64,000 nt of DNA, from positions 52,778-116,777 of the forward strand of contig CAMZGO010000005.1 in NCBI GenBank assembly GCA_947306425.1, read 5' to 3'. A model generated the notes under the pieces. It saw nothing but the letters and a program-made list of their open reading frames with translations, made no database searches and had not been told where the DNA came from. Of the stretch, positions 17,938 through 25,824 are shown piece by piece (the stretch's first letter is position 1; each line of letters begins with the position of its first letter). Source of the stretch: an uncultured Elusimicrobia bacterium. Its GTDB lineage: Bacteria > Elusimicrobiota > Elusimicrobia > Elusimicrobiales > Elusimicrobiaceae. The position numbers and the translations under genes are program-made.

Positions 17938-19338
17938 TTAAATCATTACTGTTGCTCTTAAAGTAAAGACGCTTACCCAAGTATCATCTGTATTAAGTGC
18001 GCCGCGATTGTAAAATTGTAAATCCGGCGTGATTGTTAAGTATTGAGAAAAGCCCCAAACCCATTGTGCTTCAAATACGGTTTCACCCGTGCGGACAAAG
18101 ACATTGCTGAAATCACCTTTTGCCATTTTATTATATCCGATACCAAAGGTAATAGTATCTAAAGGATTTCTGCTGAGAGGATCAACGAAAGCCATACCTA
18201 ACATATAAGAATTGCGTATCGGCGATATATTATTTGTAGAACCGTTTGCCCTGCCGAACATAACAATTTTTTTGCTTAAGTTTTGCTCCATGTTGAAACT
18301 CCAACCCATAGAATTACCAAGCTGTTCGTTTACTGAAGGTTGATAGTAAACCAATGCGGCATATTGTCCTTTACCTAACCCCCAAGTCGGCGTGTAGGTT
18401 ATAGAACCAAAGCCCGTGTATTTACCGTCAAAAGCAGTATCCATATCCATTATTCTGCCGCTTACGTTTGTAGCATCTTGATAACCGCCGGCAATTGTTA
18501 GTTCTTTTATAGGTGTAATTTCGGCATAAGCACCGAAGCTTGCCTGAGGATAAGTGGCAGTTGCATTTTGGGACATTGAATAGTTTATTAACCCGGTTTG
18601 CTGGTTGGAATTATAGGTAGTACCGTCAAAGTTATATATCGGATATTGACCAATAGCCCAAGAAAACCAGCTTAAATCCCCTCCCCAAGTATGGTTGAAG
18701 GTTAATTGGGAAAATAAATCTTGCCTGCCGGGATAATCGTTTATTGCGGTAACGGTACCAAGACGTCCGTTAAGTTCGTTGCCGTTTATTCCCCAATATC
18801 TGACAAGAGTATAGTTAAAATTTATTTGTGCTGATCCAAGTAAAGAATCAGTATTAAATAAATTAAGTTGTGCGTATGGGTAATAGATAGTTTGCAAAGA
18901 AGTTTGTTTTCCCCCCGGTGCCCCGCGCTGTGCTGTCAAAGACCAGTCAAACCCATAGGAAAAGCCCATATCCTCTTGTAAACCTTTTTTGAAGTTAGAG
19001 TAAAAATCATCCGCTTCATTATAATAAGAGGTAAACATATTACCTAAACGCCTTTCATGACGGGCGGGGATTTTTATCTCTGTTATATCTTCATAAACAT
19101 ACTCGTGAATAAGTGGGGTTATAATCATTAACCCTTCTTGTGCGCTTTGTTCACTGAGCATATTTAGGTTTTTTGTCATTTGGCTGCCTTGTGCATAACC
19201 AGGACTGCCGTGATGGCCATAATGTTTAACACTGTGGCTTTGTGTTGTGGTGTTTTGATGATTAGTTTGTGCTACGGCGTTTGCGGAAACCCCAAAACAA
19301 AAAACAAACGCAAACACCGCAGTTATTATTCTTCTCAT
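17938..19338 (-). CDS. aaxA: OprB-family outer-membrane porin (AaxA-type)
   Basis: A 466-residue exported protein with a signal peptide (MRRIITAVFAFVFCFGVSANAVAQ) and a His-rich N-terminal stretch. A beta-barrel rich in alternating aromatic strands follows (QASFGAYAEITPIKELTIAGGY; FGSITYTPTWGLGKGQYAALVYY; EAQWVWGFSQYLTITPDLQFY), as in OprB carbohydrate-selective porins. It is the first gene of the arginine decarboxylase/antiporter unit, the position of aaxA in Chlamydia, where the porin lets arginine across the outer membrane. The C-terminus FTLRATVMI lacks the usual final aromatic residue. Confidence 0.85.
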   Translation of the reverse strand: MRRIITAVFAFVFCFGVSANAVAQTNHQNTTTQSHSVKHYGHHGSPGYAQGSQMTKNLNMLSEQSAQEGLMIITPLIHEYVYEDITEIKIPARHERRLGNMFTSYYNEADDFYSNFKKGLQEDMGFSYGFDWSLTAQRGAPGGKQTSLQTIYYPYAQLNLFNTDSLLGSAQINFNYTLVRYWGINGNELNGRLGTVTAINDYPGRQDLFSQLTFNHTWGGDLSWFSWAIGQYPIYNFDGTTYNSNQQTGLINYSMSQNATATYPQASFGAYAEITPIKELTIAGGYQDATNVSGRIMDMDTAFDGKYTGFGSITYTPTWGLGKGQYAALVYYQPSVNEQLGNSMGWSFNMEQNLSKKIVMFGRANGSTNNISPIRNSYMLGMAFVDPLSRNPLDTITFGIGYNKMAKGDFSNVFVRTGETVFEAQWVWGFSQYLTITPDLQFYNRGALNTDDTWVSVFTLRATVMI

Positions 19339-19475
19339 ACAACCTCCTTTAGTTGTAATCAGCTTAATTTTTTGCTGATATAATATATTTGCATTATTTT
19401 AATATAATGTCAAGTAGTTATTTATTAATCAATTTGTATTATCTTATTTTTGAAATATTATTCTATTCTGTAAAA

Positions 19476-19506
19476 CTATTATAGGGCCTATAAAAAATAG
19501 GTCTAA
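19476..19506 (-). promoter_or_regulatory. Promoter/operator of the aax operon
   Basis: On the minus strand TTTAGA (19501-19506), 18 bases and TATAAT (about 19477-19482) form a weak promoter whose spacer is almost filled by the inverted repeat GGCCTAT-N5-ATAGGTC. The same arms occur in the operator at 9356-9377. Here the site lies between -35 and -10 and would block transcription if bound. Confidence 0.45.
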
Positions 19507-19593
19507 ATTATATAAACAAGGAAATTAAACTTTTATTGGTTTTATAAATTGCTTATTTTGTTAAGTAAAATAAGGTAAAAACTATTCAAAAAT

Positions 19594-19602
19594 TGCTATA
19601 AT
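19594..19602 (+). promoter_or_regulatory. Extended -10 promoter of cdd
   Basis: TGCTATAAT-type extended -10 (TATAAT at 19597-19602) 33 bases before the cytidine deaminase start. The same TGC-TATA(A/C)T form is used before the leader RNAs at 50755 and 59160. Confidence 0.55.
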
Positions 19603-19634
19603 GATTATGCAATATCAATATTTCGGGGGAGATT

Positions 19635-20060
19635 ATGAAGATTTCAAAAACAGTATTTAATAAATTGCTTAAGACGGCAAAAGCAGCATTTAAAAATTCC
19701 TATTCGCCTTACTCAAAATACCGCGTTGCTGCCGCAGCGCTTGCAAAAAGCGGTAAAATTTACGGCGGAACAAATATTGAAAATGCTTCTTACGGGCTTA
19801 CAATGTGTGCGGAACGTTGCGCCATTTTTAAAGCAATCAGCGAGGGTGAAAAGGAAATAAAGGCACTTGTTATAATTGTTTCGCAGGACCCTAAATTACC
19901 GGAAGCTACCCCTTGCGGGGCCTGCCGCCAGGTTATTGCGGAATTTGCCCGGCCTGATACACCTATTTATACTTTAAATTTACAAGGCAATAAACCGCCT
20001 GTTATGCGTTTATTAAAAGAATATTTACCTAACGCTTTTACGCCGAAAAACTTGGAATAA
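19635..20060 (+). CDS. cdd: Cytidine deaminase
   Basis: A 141-residue zinc cytidine deaminase. The catalytic signature is CAERCAIF (~57; the first Cys is a zinc ligand and Glu is the proton shuttle) and PCGACRQVIAEF (~93) with the other two zinc cysteines, i.e. the tetrameric three-cysteine type. SPYSKYRVAAAAL near the N-terminus binds the nucleoside. It turns cytidine and deoxycytidine into uridine and deoxyuridine in salvage. The pyrimidine nucleoside phosphorylase at 22254 would take the next step. GGGGGAG lies 7 bases before the ATG. Confidence 0.95.
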   Translation: MKISKTVFNKLLKTAKAAFKNSYSPYSKYRVAAAALAKSGKIYGGTNIENASYGLTMCAERCAIFKAISEGEKEIKALVIIVSQDPKLPEATPCGACRQVIAEFARPDTPIYTLNLQGNKPPVMRLLKEYLPNAFTPKNLE

Positions 20061-20101
20061 AATAACTACAAATTATATCTAGATTAGTTATTAAATGTAA
20101 A

Positions 20102-20836
20102 TTACGGTAACTGTTTTTTGCATGCTCGGCGTAAACGGTGTAATAAGCCTGAAGTCAAAACCGCTGCAGCTAAACTAAATAAAATAGGCCCGGAAAGCAT
20201 TGTTATAATTGCAACTATTTTCCCCCCTACAGTAGCAGGTATCATATCACCATATCCAATAGTCGTAAATGTGCTTACACTCCACCATAAAGCATCAAAT
20301 AAAGTACCAAAAACTTGCGGTTGTATTTGATGTTCAAAACGAAAGATAAGTATTGCACTCCAAACCCAAAGTATTACAAAAAAACCAAAAATAATTGTTA
20401 GTTCTTTTGCTTTGTGTTTTAATACTTCTTCAAAAACTTGCAGGCCTTCTGTGTAACGTATCAGCATTAAAATGCGGCATGCACGTAAGGTGCGCAAATA
20501 ACCGTAACCTAGGCTTATATAAGGTGGTAAAGCAAATAAATCAATTAACATCAGCGGTGTTAAAGCATATTTTATGCGCCCGAAAAACGGGTGTTTAAAT
20601 TTCGGGTTTACCGTGCAAGAATAAAGCCTGAGTATATATTCAGTGCTGAACACAAGGCTGATAAGTATATCAATAATTATGATGATATTTTTGGCACTTT
20701 TTGTAATTTTTACATAACTTTCCAAACCGTCTAAAGGTACACTTAACAGAATTAAAAATATTATACTTCCGTTAATTAAATTAGAATATTTACCTTGGTT
20801 TTTGTTAAGTATATTATAAATTTTTTTCTTAATCAT
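20102..20836 (-). CDS. Voltage-gated-type potassium channel
   Basis: A 244-residue six-helix ion channel. An S4-like helix reads YGYLRTLRACRILMLIRYTEG with spaced arginines. The pore loop carries the K+ selectivity filter TTIGYGDMIP (~190), and a pore-lining S6 follows (VAIITMLSGPILFSLAAAVL). It probably forms a tetrameric inner-membrane K+ channel of the Kv/KvAP type. I place the start at the ATG at 20836 because GAGGA lies just ahead of it; the in-frame ATG at 20848 has no ribosome site. It ends convergently with cdd. Confidence 0.88.
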   Translation of the reverse strand: MIKKKIYNILNKNQGKYSNLINGSIIFLILLSVPLDGLESYVKITKSAKNIIIIIDILISLVFSTEYILRLYSCTVNPKFKHPFFGRIKYALTPLMLIDLFALPPYISLGYGYLRTLRACRILMLIRYTEGLQVFEEVLKHKAKELTIIFGFFVILWVWSAILIFRFEHQIQPQVFGTLFDALWWSVSTFTTIGYGDMIPATVGGKIVAIITMLSGPILFSLAAAVLTSGLLHRLRRACKKQLP

Positions 20837-20943
20837 TTTATTCCTCATCTTTTAACTAATTAACCTTTATATATTATATAAAATAATTATAAATAATTAT
20901 TTAAGTTTTTTCATAGAAATAGTAAAATTTTATATAATTAATT

Positions 20944-21438
20944 ATGAAAAAATTTTTATTGTTTGTGTTTTTATTTTCCGTTTCGTTTTGTGCAGTTAAA
21001 GCACAAGAAAACGTTATTTATAAAGGAAAATTGAAAATTAAAGAAAAAGCGTATATCTTGGTGGAAGAAAAATTAAAAATAATTGTTGATGATGAAATAG
21101 ATTTCCCCTTTATCCGACGCCTTAAAAAAGACAATGAACCCGTATCTATAACCTTAACCTTAAATGATAAACGAATAGAATTTTCTAACCCTTTTGAGAA
21201 AGATCGTATATTTTGCGATTATTTAGCCTATGCTTATGCTTTTGGAATAGGAAAAGGTTTAGTAAAAATGTTTCCTGCTCATTTTTCATATACTTTGGTA
21301 GCAAGTTTAAATTGTATGACGGCTAATAGAACACTAATGTTTAATGTGTTTCAGAGTAAGATATATCATAATAAGAGGTCTCATTTCTCTTCAGGTTCTT
21401 CCTTGATAAGAACTATTATGAAAATGAGGAGGAAATAA
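20944..21438 (+). CDS. Exported protein of unknown function
   Basis: 164 residues with a clear signal peptide (MKKFLLFVFLFSVSFCAVKA, cleavage before QE). The rest is a short mixed beta/alpha protein with no motif I recognise (VTLTLNDKRIEFSNPFEKDRIFCDYLAYAYAFGIGKG; two cysteines that could pair). It ends 4 bases before the SIS gene, whose ribosome site lies inside its last codons, so the two are probably coupled. The upstream 95 bases are almost pure A/T and hold the divergent start of the K+ channel gene. Confidence 0.7.
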   Translation: MKKFLLFVFLFSVSFCAVKAQENVIYKGKLKIKEKAYILVEEKLKIIVDDEIDFPFIRRLKKDNEPVSITLTLNDKRIEFSNPFEKDRIFCDYLAYAYAFGIGKGLVKMFPAHFSYTLVASLNCMTANRTLMFNVFQSKIYHNKRSHFSSGSSLIRTIMKMRRK

Positions 21439-21442
21439 AACT

Positions 21443-22174
21443 GTGAACAAATATTTTGAAGGTTTAGCCAGTACCTTGCAAAAAATTGACGATACACAAA
21501 ATAATCAAATGAATAAAGCCGCACAAATTTTGGCGGAAACCGTTTTGCAAGACGGTTTGATTTTTACTCTCGGTAACGGGCATAGCCATAGTGCAGCTTT
21601 GGAAGGTTTTCACAGAAGCGGCAGCCTTGCTTGCATAAGCGCTATTTTAGATGATAGTTTTAATTTTCGCCCGACTGCCTCAAAAGCCACAGAACTTGAG
21701 CGCAAAGAAGGATATCTATTTCCTATCTTAAAAAAACATAAAATGACGGAAAGAGACTGTATAATAATTATTTCAAATTCAGGCAGAAATGCCGCCGGCA
21801 TTGACGGCGCAATTTATGCAAAAAGCAAGGGTTTAAAAGTTATTGTTATAACGGCAGTTGAGGCACATAAAGAAACAAAATCCCGTCACTCAAGCGGAAA
21901 AATGCTGCGGGATTTTGCCGATGTTTTAATTGATAATTGTTGCACTAAACAAGAAACTGTTTTAACTTTGCACGGTAGAAGTGCAGGGCCTGTTTCTTCT
22001 TTAGTAAGCGGGGCAATAATGAACAATATTTTATTTAGTGCGGCAGAAATTGTGCAAGAAAAATACCCTGATTTCCCCCTCCCTTTTTACATGAGCAGTA
22101 ACGACGACGGCGGAGATGAAAATAATCTAAAAGTTGCCCAAAAATATAAAAACCGTATACTATTTTTAGATTAA
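21443..22174 (+). CDS. SIS-domain phosphosugar-binding protein (UPF0309-like)
   Basis: A 243-residue SIS-domain protein starting with GTG; GAGGAGG about 11 bases upstream supports this start. FTLGNGHSHSAALEGFHRSG and IIISNSGRNAAGIDGAIYAKSKGLKVIVITA give the sugar-phosphate-binding fold. The C-terminal PFYMSSNDDGGDENN pattern is typical of the UPF0309 group. Such proteins isomerise or sense phosphosugars; the exact ligand is not known. Its neighbours point to nucleoside or sugar salvage. Confidence 0.85.
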   Translation: MNKYFEGLASTLQKIDDTQNNQMNKAAQILAETVLQDGLIFTLGNGHSHSAALEGFHRSGSLACISAILDDSFNFRPTASKATELERKEGYLFPILKKHKMTERDCIIIISNSGRNAAGIDGAIYAKSKGLKVIVITAVEAHKETKSRHSSGKMLRDFADVLIDNCCTKQETVLTLHGRSAGPVSSLVSGAIMNNILFSAAEIVQEKYPDFPLPFYMSSNDDGGDENNLKVAQKYKNRILFLD

Positions 22175-22253
22175 TTAAATTTTGCCGGCATATACCTAGA
22201 TATTTGCGTTAAAAAATGCTAAACTGAATTTTTAAGTACGAGGAGATTTTACT

Positions 22254-23567
22254 ATGAGAATGTTAGACCTTATTATCAAGAAAAGAAACAACTTGCCTTT
22301 AACGCAGGAAGAATTTAATTTTATCGCACAGGGTGCAGCCAAAGAAAGTTTGCCGGATTATCAGTTATCGGCTTTTTTAATGGCTTGTTTTTTGAACCCT
22401 TTATCTAAAAAAGAAACGGCTATGCTGACTAAAGCCATGGCATTTTCCGGCGATAGATTAGAGTTTAAGAATATAAGAATTCCTACGGTAGATAAACACT
22501 CTACCGGAGGTGTAGGTGATGGTATCTCCCTTGCGCTTGCTCCGCTTGTGGCTTGTGCCGGCGTGGCTGTTCCTATGATGTCAGGCCGCGGGCTTGGGCA
22601 TACGGGCGGAACACTTGATAAACTTGAATCAATGAAAGGTTTTCAAGTACGAGTCAAAACACCTAATATTTATAAGCAGATAAAAGCGCTTGGTGTTTGT
22701 ATGTTTGGGCAAACGTCAACACTAGCGCCTGCCGATAAAAAACTTTATGCCTTGCGTGATGCAAGCGGCACCGTTGAAAGCAGGCCTTTAATTACAGCGA
22801 GTATTTTATCAAAAAAATATGCTGAAGGTGTTAAAGCTTTATTTATAGATGTTAAGTATGGTTCCGGTGCATTTATGCAAAATTATAAAGATGCTAAAGA
22901 ACTTGCAAAAACTTTGGTAGAAACGGCGAAAATGCTTGGTCTTAAATGCTGTGCTTTGTTAACTAATATGGATACTCCGCTTGGGCGTGCCGTAGGTAAT
23001 GCAAATGAGATGCGGCAAAGTATTGCCATTTTGAAAGGTGATAAAAATATCGCTCCAGATTTCTATGAACTTTTAATAGAAAGTGCTGCTTATATGCTTG
23101 TCGTTTCCGGCAAAGAGAAAAATCTTTCTAAAGCACGCAGTCTTATAGAAAAGATATTACTAAGTGGTGCAGCATTACAGAAATTTAAAGAAATGCTTAA
23201 ATGGCAAGGTGTAAACCCCGATATAGCAGACAGACCGGACAAGTATTTAAAGGACTCAAAAAACTGTATTTTAATTAAAGCAGATAAAGCAGGTTTTATC
23301 ACGCGTTTAACGGCAAGAACTGTTGGCGAAGCGGCTGTCTTACTAGGTGCAGGCCGAGGGAAGATGGAAGATAAAATTGCTTATGGTGCCGGCATTTGGC
23401 TTGATAAAAAACTTGGAGATAAAGTTAAAAAAGGCGAAATTATTGCCCACATTTATGCCGACGATAAAAAACGCTTGGCGGACGGTGTTGCCTTATTTAA
23501 AAAGGCCTATAGTATTGGGGCCAAAAAACCAAAAGAATGCCCGTTAATTGCAGAAGTAATAAAATAA
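22254..23567 (+). CDS. deoA: Pyrimidine-nucleoside / thymidine phosphorylase
   Basis: A 437-residue phosphorylase of the thymidine/pyrimidine family. It carries KHSTGGVGDGISLALAPLVA (phosphate-binding glycine loop), MSGRGLGHTGGTLDKLES (family signature), SRPLITASILSKK, and a C-terminal PYNP-type domain (TARTVGEAAVLLGAGRGKMEDKI...GDKVKKGEIIAHIYA). It splits uridine, deoxyuridine or thymidine into base and (deoxy)ribose-1-phosphate, continuing the pathway from cytidine deaminase. Whether uridine or thymidine is preferred cannot be read with certainty, so deoA is provisional against pdp. A MITE lies 25 bases after the stop. Confidence 0.93.
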   Translation: MRMLDLIIKKRNNLPLTQEEFNFIAQGAAKESLPDYQLSAFLMACFLNPLSKKETAMLTKAMAFSGDRLEFKNIRIPTVDKHSTGGVGDGISLALAPLVACAGVAVPMMSGRGLGHTGGTLDKLESMKGFQVRVKTPNIYKQIKALGVCMFGQTSTLAPADKKLYALRDASGTVESRPLITASILSKKYAEGVKALFIDVKYGSGAFMQNYKDAKELAKTLVETAKMLGLKCCALLTNMDTPLGRAVGNANEMRQSIAILKGDKNIAPDFYELLIESAAYMLVVSGKEKNLSKARSLIEKILLSGAALQKFKEMLKWQGVNPDIADRPDKYLKDSKNCILIKADKAGFITRLTARTVGEAAVLLGAGRGKMEDKIAYGAGIWLDKKLGDKVKKGEIIAHIYADDKKRLADGVALFKKAYSIGAKKPKECPLIAEVIK

Positions 23568-23592
23568 TTATTAAATAATCATTAAAATAGTA

Positions 23593-23935
23593 GGCCTAAT
23601 GGTGAAAAATGTTGCTAATACCGTATCAAAAATGATGAAATGTTATTTTTTTGCTTTCTCTTTTATTTTCGCCACCCATTTTTTACGGTCTTTATCTATG
23701 TAAAAAATGGGCGGGAGAAAGCCGAGCAAATTTTATTTGCGAGGCAAGAGGGGGGTACCTTATTAGTAAACTTCAGAGACGTAAAATGTATTAATGGGCA
23801 ACCCCCACCCCTAACCCCTCCGCCCTTTCTTATTTTTGCTAAGGCAAAAATAAAACGGCAAAGGGGGAGGAAAATAAAAGAGCAACAATTTTAAGGAAAA
23901 GATACTTAATCAGCAACATTTTTGACCATTAGACC
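23593..23935. mobile_element. 343-bp MITE-like element, copy 1
   Basis: The element begins GGCCTAATGGTGAAAAATG and ends as the imperfect complement (CATTTTTGACCATTAGACC). The terminal inverted repeats are about 25-34 bp with few mismatches. It is flanked by the exact 8-bp direct repeat AAATAGTA (23585-23592 and 23936-23943), a target-site duplication. An inverted near-identical copy of the same 343-bp length is at 59940-60282. The interior holds a strong C-rich strand and two hairpins but no transposase; the 84-codon frame inside is the same in both copies only because the DNA is. It is presumably moved by a transposase encoded elsewhere. Confidence 0.92.
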
Positions 23936-23950
23936 AAATAGTATAAAACG

Positions 23951-23982
23951 AAAAGGGCCGCTTTGAAGCAGCCCTTTTTGCA
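23951..23982 (-). terminator. Terminator of the four-gene secreted-protein operon
   Basis: AAAAGGGC (23951-23958) and GCCCTTTTT (23971-23979) enclose an inner GCT/AGC pair. Read on the minus strand the hairpin is followed by TTTTCGTTTT. It ends transcription coming from 24007-27765; the MITE inserted just beyond it. Confidence 0.8.
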
Positions 23983-24006
23983 TATAGATATTTGATATCT
24001 CTTTGA

Positions 24007-24612
24007 TTATTTTTGTAAATTTACTTTACTTGATTGCAATGCAAAATCAGCGAATCTTCTGATTAGAGACATGTCATATTCAAGTTCAGATATCACGGAA
24101 TGTATTATTTTTGGGTCGTGATTAAACATCATTGAAAATGCTTCATAATTATCAGCAATTACGGACTTTGCTATTAAAGAAGTAAATTTTGGTTGTCCCT
24201 GTTTAAGATTTTCATTTAGTATTGAATCTACAAGAGGGTCAAAACCACCCATGATCAGTGCCATTAGAACATCATCATTGTGCCCCTCTATACATAATGA
24301 CATCAAATTATACTGTTCCTCATAAGATATTTTATTATCTTTTATACTATAAAACGCAGATTTCATCAATTTCTCATGATTGACAGGTAAGTCTTCATTG
24401 ATTATTGTAAGCACATAGTTTATATCTAGATATTTTTTTTGTTTGGTTTCTAAAGTATCACGATACGATTCCTTTATAGAATTGCTTATTTGTTCATATT
24501 CCTGCTCATGGTAATCATTAAGATAAGCTAATTCCTGTGCGCTGATTGTTCCGACAAAGGTTCCCATAAAGATGAATGCGAGTAGCGACGGTAATATTTT
24601 TTTTGTTTTCAT
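24007..24612 (-). CDS. Exported protein, member of a tandem secreted family
   Basis: 201 residues with a signal peptide (MKTKKILPSLLAFIFMGTFVGTISA, cleavage before QE). After it comes ISNSIKESYRD, a variant of the NxSI(K/R) segment found near the N-terminus of the other three proteins in this operon. The remainder is helical (LMSLCIEGHNDDVLMALIMGGFDPLVDSIL resembles a degenerate ankyrin pair). No enzyme motif is seen. It is the last gene of the unit, 9 bases after its neighbour. Probably a periplasmic or surface interaction protein; function unknown. Confidence 0.75.
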   Translation of the reverse strand: MKTKKILPSLLAFIFMGTFVGTISAQELAYLNDYHEQEYEQISNSIKESYRDTLETKQKKYLDINYVLTIINEDLPVNHEKLMKSAFYSIKDNKISYEEQYNLMSLCIEGHNDDVLMALIMGGFDPLVDSILNENLKQGQPKFTSLIAKSVIADNYEAFSMMFNHDPKIIHSVISELEYDMSLIRRFADFALQSSKVNLQK

Positions 24613-24621
24613 ACTAATCTC

Positions 24622-25821
24622 CTAATTATTTTCATTCATTTCAAGCGGTACAAAAAGAGTTGTTTTTTCAAATCCGTATTTTGATTCAAACAACTTAGAC
24701 CAAGGTTCTTTTTCGGCATCTCTTACATAGTAGAAATAAGAATTGAACTGGTCACAAGCGTCATGAATAATTGTATCAAAATCGGCCTTTTTCCATTGGA
24801 AAACTGCTCCTGTTGAATACTTTTTCCTTGCATCCGGAGGTGGAGTAAGGTCCAAAGAATCAAGAAAAATATTAAAAGTATCAACGAATAAGTCGTCCAC
24901 ATAAACATTTCCCCAAGTTTGGCTGGTATCTCTCCATAAGTTCATAACATCTGTCATGAAATTACATTTATCTTCTATTGTCAAAGGCGGGTTAGCCTGT
25001 TGTTCAAGATGCTTGTAAAAATTTTGGAAATTAAATTTAAATTCAATAGCAATACCAGAACCCTTTTTTTTGTTGAATATATATTTCGGTAATTTATTAT
25101 TTGCAACTATTACATCTTTTACAAGTGAAACGGGTGAAGCATGTCGTAAATATTCATTTATCAATAAATCAAGGGTTTTATCTTTAAGGAAATCTATGGT
25201 TTCATTTTCATTATCTATTGCTTCTGAAGAAGCAAAAGTAATCAAGGAAACGATATTATTGTGTTTATCATATACGCTGTTTAATTCCTTATTCTTTTTT
25301 ATGTAATTATAAAAAAACTCAAAATCCTCTTCTGAATAAAATATTAATAAATTTCTCAAGGTAAACATAGTTACATCATTTTTTACCCTGTTCTTTATAG
25401 CACCGTAAAGAGCATTTAATGCTTTTTCACTGTCTTTATCACCTATTTTATCCCTGTTTACTACTGCTTCAGTAAATAAAGAATTGTATTTTTTTAAAGC
25501 ATATCTGTTTGCATTATTTTCACTTATACCTAATTCATCATCATAAGCCTTTGTTTTAATATTCCCGTTTACGTCGGTATATTGAATCCATGCAGGAAAA
25601 TAATCGGGGTTTTTTAACAATTTTGTTAAATTACCTATTTTTCCGTCCCTAATGCATGCAGACATTTCCGTATACCGCTGTAATGCTGTCTTTTTAGGAG
25701 AACCGCCGATGGTGTTCCCAATGGACACAGAGATATCTTTCTTTATGTCACTGAATTCGCTGCCGAATGATAACATAGTCATTAAGCCTAAAATGAGTAG
25801 TAAAGATAAATATTTTTTCAT
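24622..25821 (-). CDS. Exported helical protein, member of a tandem secreted family
   Basis: 399 residues beginning with a signal peptide (MKKYLSLLLILGLMTMLSFG). Next comes FSDIKKDISVSIGN, aligned with FEEVRQDINASIRQ of the upstream gene product, which marks the two as paralogs at least at their N-termini. The body is charged and helical with many asparagines and lacks cysteines apart from isolated ones. No catalytic motif is visible. Only 3 bases separate it from the gene before it, so they are co-transcribed. Function unknown. Confidence 0.75.
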   Translation of the reverse strand: MKKYLSLLLILGLMTMLSFGSEFSDIKKDISVSIGNTIGGSPKKTALQRYTEMSACIRDGKIGNLTKLLKNPDYFPAWIQYTDVNGNIKTKAYDDELGISENNANRYALKKYNSLFTEAVVNRDKIGDKDSEKALNALYGAIKNRVKNDVTMFTLRNLLIFYSEEDFEFFYNYIKKNKELNSVYDKHNNIVSLITFASSEAIDNENETIDFLKDKTLDLLINEYLRHASPVSLVKDVIVANNKLPKYIFNKKKGSGIAIEFKFNFQNFYKHLEQQANPPLTIEDKCNFMTDVMNLWRDTSQTWGNVYVDDLFVDTFNIFLDSLDLTPPPDARKKYSTGAVFQWKKADFDTIIHDACDQFNSYFYYVRDAEKEPWSKLFESKYGFEKTTLFVPLEMNENN

Positions 25822-25824
25822 ACG

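Noticed and set aside
23640..23894. An 84-codon open frame, found again at 59981-60235, as a small transposon gene
   Set aside because: It lies within the 343-bp MITE and recurs only because the element DNA is copied. It has no ribosome site, and its product is low-complexity (Phe/Pro/Lys-rich) without any known fold.
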